Below, piece after piece: positions 59,912-64,000 of a stretch of DNA of 64,000 nucleotides. The translations under genes and the position numbers were made by a program. The DNA is from Limnohabitans kasalickyi (GTDB lineage: Bacteria > Pseudomonadota > Gammaproteobacteria > Burkholderiales > Burkholderiaceae_C). Every line of letters begins with the position of its first letter. Position 1 is the first letter of the stretch. The notes under the pieces are model-generated. The model searched no databases. It worked only from the letters and a program-made list of their open reading frames with translations, and was not told the origin of the DNA. The stretch lies in NCBI GenBank assembly GCA_965234325.1, contig OZ248417.1, forward strand, positions 1 to 64,000, written 5' to 3'.

Positions 59912-61070
59912 TGCACTAACGCGCGACGCCCGCGCCTTGGCCAACGGCGACGTGGTTTTGTCTGCCGCTGAAACAGAGGTGGCCCGTCAGCTCCAAATCT
60001 GCAACGCCTGTCGATACTGCGAGGGTTTTTGCGCCATGTTTCCGGCTATGACACGGCGACTCGCTTTTGACAAAGCAGACATTCATTACCTTGCCAATTT
60101 GTGCCACAACTGCGGCGCCTGTTTGCATGCCTGTCAATATGCGCCTCCTCATGAATTTGCCGTGAATGTGCCGCAAGCAATGGCCCAAGTGCGTGGCCAA
60201 ACTTACGCCGATTACGCATGGCCTGCCGCGTTGGGCGGTCTGTACAAACGCAATGGCTTGTTTGTTGCGCTGGCGTTGGCCGCAGCGCTGTCGGCGTTTT
60301 TGCTGCTGGCACTGCACATGAACGGCACCTTAGTTGCCGCGCAGGTGGGCGCTAATTTTTACAGCGTGTTTCCCCATAACCTGCTGGTCACGATGTTTGC
60401 GCCCGTCTTTTTGTTTGCAGCGTTGGCGCTGGGCATGGGCGTGCGGCGCTTTTGGCATGACATCACCCCAGCCACCAGCGGTGCACCGCTCAGCTATCCC
60501 GCTGGCGAGGAGGCCACACAAGCTGTGCTCACCATGAAATATCTGGACGGCGGTCACGGCGAAGGTTGTAACAACGAAGACGACGCCTTCAGCCTGTCTC
60601 GCCAACGCGCGCACCACCTCACTTTCTACGGCTTCATGCTGTGCTTTGCGGCCACCAGTGTGGCGACGGTCTATCACTATGCCTTCGGCTGGCAAGCGCC
60701 TTATGACTTACCCAGCTTGCCCAAAATTTTGGGCGCAGTGGGCGGCGTGAGTTTGCTGCTGGGCACTTTGGGCTTGTTCAAGCTCAAACTGCAACGCCAC
60801 CCCTTGCACAGCGATGCCGCACAAAAGCCGATGGACTTGGGCTTTATCGCCTTGCTCTTTTTGACCAGTCTCACGGGCTTGGCCCTCTGGTTGGCAAGAG
60901 GCCACAATGCCATGCCTGCACTCTTGGCACTGCACTTGGGCGTTGTGATGGCGCTATTTGCCACCCTGCCCTACGGCAAATTTGCCCACGGTATTTTCCG
61001 AACGGCTGCCTTGCTGCGGTTCGCCGTTGAAAAACGTCAACCCAACCGACTCGGCTTGGGCGGTGAGTAA
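59898..61070 (+). CDS. tcuB: Tricarballylate utilisation Fe-S/membrane protein TcuB
   Basis: 390 residues. The N-terminal half has two 4Fe-4S motifs, QICNACRYCEGFCAMFP and LCHNCGACLHACQYAPPHEF, and is followed by six or so membrane helices from residue about 120, with several His suitable for haem ligation. TcuB re-oxidises the FADH2 of TcuA and sends electrons to the quinone pool. GGAGG precedes the ATG within tcuA. Together with TcuA it forms the enzyme; the MFS carrier TcuC of Salmonella is replaced here by a binding protein gene. Confidence 0.93.
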   Translation: MQTLDALTRDARALANGDVVLSAAETEVARQLQICNACRYCEGFCAMFPAMTRRLAFDKADIHYLANLCHNCGACLHACQYAPPHEFAVNVPQAMAQVRGQTYADYAWPAALGGLYKRNGLFVALALAAALSAFLLLALHMNGTLVAAQVGANFYSVFPHNLLVTMFAPVFLFAALALGMGVRRFWHDITPATSGAPLSYPAGEEATQAVLTMKYLDGGHGEGCNNEDDAFSLSRQRAHHLTFYGFMLCFAATSVATVYHYAFGWQAPYDLPSLPKILGAVGGVSLLLGTLGLFKLKLQRHPLHSDAAQKPMDLGFIALLFLTSLTGLALWLARGHNAMPALLALHLGVVMALFATLPYGKFAHGIFRTAALLRFAVEKRQPNRLGLGGE

Positions 61071-61089
61071 TTCAGAAGGACACCCGACC

Positions 61090-62064
61090 ATGAACACCCG
61101 TCATTTCATCCGGACCTGCGCGGCCTTGGCATTGGGCCTCAGTGCCGTTTGCGGTCATGCCCAAGAATTTCCACCGAAGAAAACCATCACTATGGTGGTC
61201 GGTTTTGCAGCGGGCGGTGCGGCAGACACCGCCGCACGCATCATTGCCAAAAAATTGGGCGACAACATCGGTGCGTCAGTGGTGATTGACAACCGCGGTG
61301 GTGCTGGGGGCAACATTGCCCACCAATTCGCAGCCAACGGCCCGACCGATGGCAGCACCATTTTGTTTGGCTCCGTGGGTCCACTGACCATTGCGCAACA
61401 TTTGATGAAGCTGCCCTACGACCCGGTCAAAGACCTCGCACCTATCACCATGGGTGTGAACTTTCCTAACGTGCTTGTGGTGCATGCGGGCACGGGTATC
61501 AAAACGTTTGCCGAATTCATCGCTTACGCCAAAAAGAACCCCGGCAAGTTGGACTTCGCCTCCACGGGGCCCGGTTCCGCCTCCCACCTGGCGGGCGAAT
61601 TGATGAACGACATGGCGGGCATCGACACGGTGCACATCCCCTACAAAGGCGGTGCACCTGCGCTGCAAGACTTGCTGGGCGAGCGGGTGGCGTCTTACTA
61701 CTCCACCTTGTCAACATCTCAGGCCTACATTGAGAACGGCAAGCTGATCCCTTTGGCCAGCACAGGACTGCAACGCCTGAAATCGCTGCCCAAGATTCCA
61801 ACCATCGCAGAGTCGGGCTACCCTGGCTTCAGCGCCACCAACTGGTATGCCTTTGTGGCCTCCTCCAAAGTGCCTGCACCGATCTTGGATCGCTGGAATG
61901 CAGAGCTCGTCAAAGTGTTGAAGTCGCCCGACGTGGTGGAGCAACTCAACAGCCACGGTCTGACGCCACTGCCAGGTACGCGTGATGAATTGGCGAAATA
62001 CATGGCCAAAGAAACAGCCACTTGGGGCCGCGTGATCCGGGAACGCAAGATCACGGGCGAATAA
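61090..62064 (+). CDS. TctC/Bug-family periplasmic binding protein
   Basis: 324 residues. Signal peptide to about residue 24 (LALGLSAVCGHA, then QEFPPKK) and the TctC fold: ITMVVGFAAGGAADTAARII, NRGGAGGNIAHQ, LPYDPVKDLAPIT, STGPGSASHLAGELMN and IPYKGGAPALQDLLGE. Members bind carboxylates such as tricarballylate, citrate or other di- and tricarboxylates. Nineteen bases after tcuB, so it likely supplies the Tcu substrate; the membrane partners TctA/TctB are not in the window. AGAAGGA upstream is the ribosome site. Confidence 0.9.
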   Translation: MNTRHFIRTCAALALGLSAVCGHAQEFPPKKTITMVVGFAAGGAADTAARIIAKKLGDNIGASVVIDNRGGAGGNIAHQFAANGPTDGSTILFGSVGPLTIAQHLMKLPYDPVKDLAPITMGVNFPNVLVVHAGTGIKTFAEFIAYAKKNPGKLDFASTGPGSASHLAGELMNDMAGIDTVHIPYKGGAPALQDLLGERVASYYSTLSTSQAYIENGKLIPLASTGLQRLKSLPKIPTIAESGYPGFSATNWYAFVASSKVPAPILDRWNAELVKVLKSPDVVEQLNSHGLTPLPGTRDELAKYMAKETATWGRVIRERKITGE

Positions 62065-62109
62065 ATTTTCAAATGGCATCACCTTGACCTACACAACACG
62101 AAACACCCC

Positions 62110-62901
62110 ATGACCCTCTTTCAAAACACCACCCGACGTGCCGCACTATTTGGCTTGGGCGTTTTGCTGCTGGCCTCGCAAATCGCCAGCGCTGCCGAAA
62201 TTCGCGTCATCACCTCGGGCGCATTCACCGAAGCCTACAAACAACTGATCCCTATTTACGAGCAAGCGTCTGGCCATAAAGTGATCAGCGCATTTGGGGC
62301 CTCCATTGGCAATGCGCCTGACTCCATCCCAAGCCGTTTCGCGCGTGGCGAAAAGTTTGACTTGGTGATCTTGTCTGAAGGTGGCTTAGAAGCCTTGGCC
62401 AAGGATGGCAAGCTGGTCAAAGGCAGCCGTGTCGATTTGGCGCGCTCTCAAATTGGCGCCGCAGTTCGCAAAGGCACCCCCAAACCTGACATCAGCACGG
62501 TGGATGCGTTGAAGCAAACCTTGCTCAACGCCAAATCGATTGCCTATTCGGCCAGCGCGAGCGGCACCTATTTGTCGACGGCGCTGTTCCCTAAATTGGG
62601 CGTGGCCGATCAGCTGAAAGACACCGCCAAGAAAATCATGAGCGAGCGTGTGGGTGCCGTGGTGGCAAGGGGCGATGCCGAGCTGGGCTTTCAGCAAGTG
62701 AGTGAGTTGATTTACTTCAAAGAACTCGACTTCATCGGCACCTTGCCAGAGTCGGTGCAACAAACCATCTATTTCTCCTCCGCCTTGGTGGAAGGTTCGC
62801 AAGAGCAAGAAGCGGCCAAACATTTGGTGCGTTTTTTCACCTCGCCGGCTGTGGCCAACATCGTGCGGGCGACAGGTTTAGATCCAGCGACGTCGCGTTG
62901 A
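62110..62901 (+). CDS. ModA-like periplasmic substrate-binding protein
   Basis: 263 residues. Sec signal to about residue 28 (ALFGLGVLLLASQIASA, then AEIRVIT) and a type II binding protein fold of the molybdate-like class: SGAFTEAYKQLIPIYEQASG, SRFARGEKFDLVILSEGGLE, and a C-terminal VEGSQEQEAAKHLVRFFTSP. Classical ModA residues for molybdate are not all evident, and modB/modC are missing; proteins like this near aromatic or tricarboxylate genes are often orphan organic-acid binders. Ligand unknown. It follows the TctC-type gene by 45 bases. Confidence 0.82.
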   Translation: MTLFQNTTRRAALFGLGVLLLASQIASAAEIRVITSGAFTEAYKQLIPIYEQASGHKVISAFGASIGNAPDSIPSRFARGEKFDLVILSEGGLEALAKDGKLVKGSRVDLARSQIGAAVRKGTPKPDISTVDALKQTLLNAKSIAYSASASGTYLSTALFPKLGVADQLKDTAKKIMSERVGAVVARGDAELGFQQVSELIYFKELDFIGTLPESVQQTIYFSSALVEGSQEQEAAKHLVRFFTSPAVANIVRATGLDPATSR

Positions 62902-62917
62902 CATTGATAATGGCGGC

Positions 62918-63832
62918 ATGACTGCTGCCACACCCTCCCTTTCAATCACCCCACTCAAAGGGGTGCGCGTCTTAACCCTTGCCCTGAACTTGCCTGGCCC
63001 CGCTGCCGTCATGCGACTGCAGGCCATGGGTGCCAAATGCACCAAGCTCGAACCCTTGCCTCCTGCTGGCGGCACGACCTTAGACCCGATGGGGCTCTAC
63101 AAACCTGAAGCCTACGCGGTGATGCACCAAGGTGTGAAGGTCGTTCAGGCGGACTTAAAGTCCGAGCGCGGCCAAGTGGCGCTGCACAAGCAACTGGCGC
63201 AAACAGATGTTTTGATCACATCGTTTCGCCCTTCGGCCCTGAAAAAACTGGGAATGAACTGGGCGGATTTGCACCGCGCTTACCCCGCTTTGTGCATGAT
63301 CGCGATCGTGGGCTCACCCGGCGAACGGGCGGAAGAACCTGGTCATGATTTGACGTATCTGGCCGAAAACCACTTGGTGACAGGGCTCGAATTGCCGGCC
63401 ACGCTGTATGCAGACATGGGCGGCTCATTGCTCACGACCGAAGCGGTGTTAAAAGCTTTGCTGCTGCGCCAACGCCCAGGACGCAGTCATGGCAAAGGCG
63501 TGTTTCAAGAAATCGCGCTGAGTGATGCGGCCGCCTATTTGGCCCTGCCGCGCACTTGGGGCTTGACCACGCCACAAGGCGATGTGGGCGGTGCACATGC
63601 TGGCTACAAGGTCTACCCTTGCAAAAACGGTCGCGTCGCCGTGGCTGCTTTAGAACCGCACTTTGCCGCTCGTTTGTGTGAGGCAGCAGGCCTCAGCACA
63701 GACGCTGCCAAACAGATGCAGAAAAAAACCACACATGAGGCCTTGGCAGCCTTTTTCCTCACCCAAACGCGCCAACAGCTTGACCGCTTGGCTGCGAGCA
63801 AAGACATTCCGCTGCATTCGCTCGCGCGTTAA
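62918..63832 (+). CDS. Class III CoA-transferase/racemase-like protein (CaiB/BaiF)
   Basis: 304 residues, shorter than the usual 380-400. N-terminal part LKGVRVLTLALNLPGPAAVM, the CoA-region QADLKSERGQVAL and DVLITSFRPSALKKLGMNW, and HDLTYLAENHLVTGLEL follow family III. The segment normally bearing the catalytic Asp (after about 160) reads LYADMGGSLLTTEAVLKALL, with Asp in YADMGG. The helical C domain is reduced. It may transfer or epimerise CoA thioesters; whether it acts on the tricarboxylate side or the aromatic side is open. It is 16 bases after the ModA-like gene. Confidence 0.8.
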   Translation: MTAATPSLSITPLKGVRVLTLALNLPGPAAVMRLQAMGAKCTKLEPLPPAGGTTLDPMGLYKPEAYAVMHQGVKVVQADLKSERGQVALHKQLAQTDVLITSFRPSALKKLGMNWADLHRAYPALCMIAIVGSPGERAEEPGHDLTYLAENHLVTGLELPATLYADMGGSLLTTEAVLKALLLRQRPGRSHGKGVFQEIALSDAAAYLALPRTWGLTTPQGDVGGAHAGYKVYPCKNGRVAVAALEPHFAARLCEAAGLSTDAAKQMQKKTTHEALAAFFLTQTRQQLDRLAASKDIPLHSLAR

Positions 63833-64000
63833 TCACGTTGACATGGGCCATCGCTTGGCCCACTTTTCCTCGGTCGCCGCACTGTCGGTTGAGTTTTGAT
63901 CAAGACGCTTCAGCTCAAATGTCGCAAGGGGTGCGCACTGCTGGGCCAAGGACTTTCGAAAAAGGGGAGCACCATCTCGGAGGTGACCTCTTCAATGCGA
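63833..64000. other. Window end, no gene assigned
   Basis: The last 168 bases contain no confident start or RNA gene. Two minus-strand frames enter from the right edge and stop at 63910-63912 and 63915-63917; one of them may be the 3' end of a gene outside the window, but about 27-30 codons give no recognisable motif. No terminator stem is visible. Confidence 0.3.

Noticed and set aside
63910..64000. Possible 3' end of a minus-strand gene at the window edge
   Set aside because: Two frames are open to the edge and neither shows a recognisable motif, so no gene is claimed.

Overview
The window looks like a chromosomal segment of a betaproteobacterium of the Burkholderiales, most likely a Comamonadaceae member (Limnohabitans/Rhodoferax-like freshwater type). 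The support is the gene neighbourhoods (exbB-exbD-lpxK-Trm112-kdsB-adk; nadD-rsfS-rlmH-maf-rng; tcuAB with a TctC/Bug-type binding protein; pobR/pobA), the protein flavour, and moderately high GC outside the left 4 kb. The genus is an inference; no rRNA gene is present.

Region 1 (1-4200) is a mobile region next to tRNA-Lys(TTT). A full-length tyrosine integrase (2740-4005) lies just downstream of the tRNA 3' end. It is followed on the same strand by a compact run of small unknown genes (834-2684), one tentatively H-NS-like. A second tyrosine recombinase of opposite orientation has lost its 5' half to an IS3-family element whose end falls at about position 181. This stretch is clearly more AT-rich between about 1500 and 2740.

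Region 2 (4250-25160) is core housekeeping. It holds tcdA, a YeeE/YedE sulfur transporter, cpoB, pal and tolB (without tolQRA), then divergently msbA plus a glycosyltransferase-like gene. Next come a long minus-strand run yebC-purD-acyltransferase-hemF-nadD-rsfS-rlmH-maf-rng, a HerA-like ATPase, clpA/clpS and icd. RsfS carries an unusual histone-H1-like Ala/Lys tail.

Region 3 (25280-36660) holds a DUF192 protein, sodB, xseA, the exbB-exbD-lpxK-Trm112-kdsB-adk run, an asparaginase, lexA with tandem SOS boxes and a small partner gene, a DUF1993 protein, a 2-hydroxyacid dehydrogenase and an MFS carrier. The xseA/exbB intergenic region carries a perfect DnaA box plus a near match.

Region 4 (36720-50010) is catabolic. 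It contains a GST, 3-hydroxyacyl-CoA dehydrogenase plus enoyl-CoA hydratase, a Crp/Fnr regulator, a phosphotransferase directly followed by an ACAD10/11-like acyl-CoA dehydrogenase, another GST, a complete Liv-type ABC transporter and an AMP-forming acyl-CoA ligase. The kinase plus dehydrogenase pair resembles a split ACAD11/Lva-type 4-hydroxyacyl-CoA module, so the set may import, activate and beta-oxidise an unidentified carboxylic (hydroxy)acid.

Region 5 (50000-54600) has an FG-GAP lipoprotein, two tandem exported paralogues with six cysteines in nearly identical spacing (no recognised family), an S4-domain protein, a DUF3309 mini-protein, a nitroreductase, and tRNA-Arg(TCT) and tRNA-Pro(TGG) separated by a terminator.

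Region 6 (54680-64000) handles aromatic and tricarboxylic acids: an aryl-CoA (benzoate-type) ligase, an IclR regulator divergent from pobA with a two-copy operator-like repeat, tcuA/tcuB, two orphan periplasmic binding proteins and a class III CoA-transferase-like protein.
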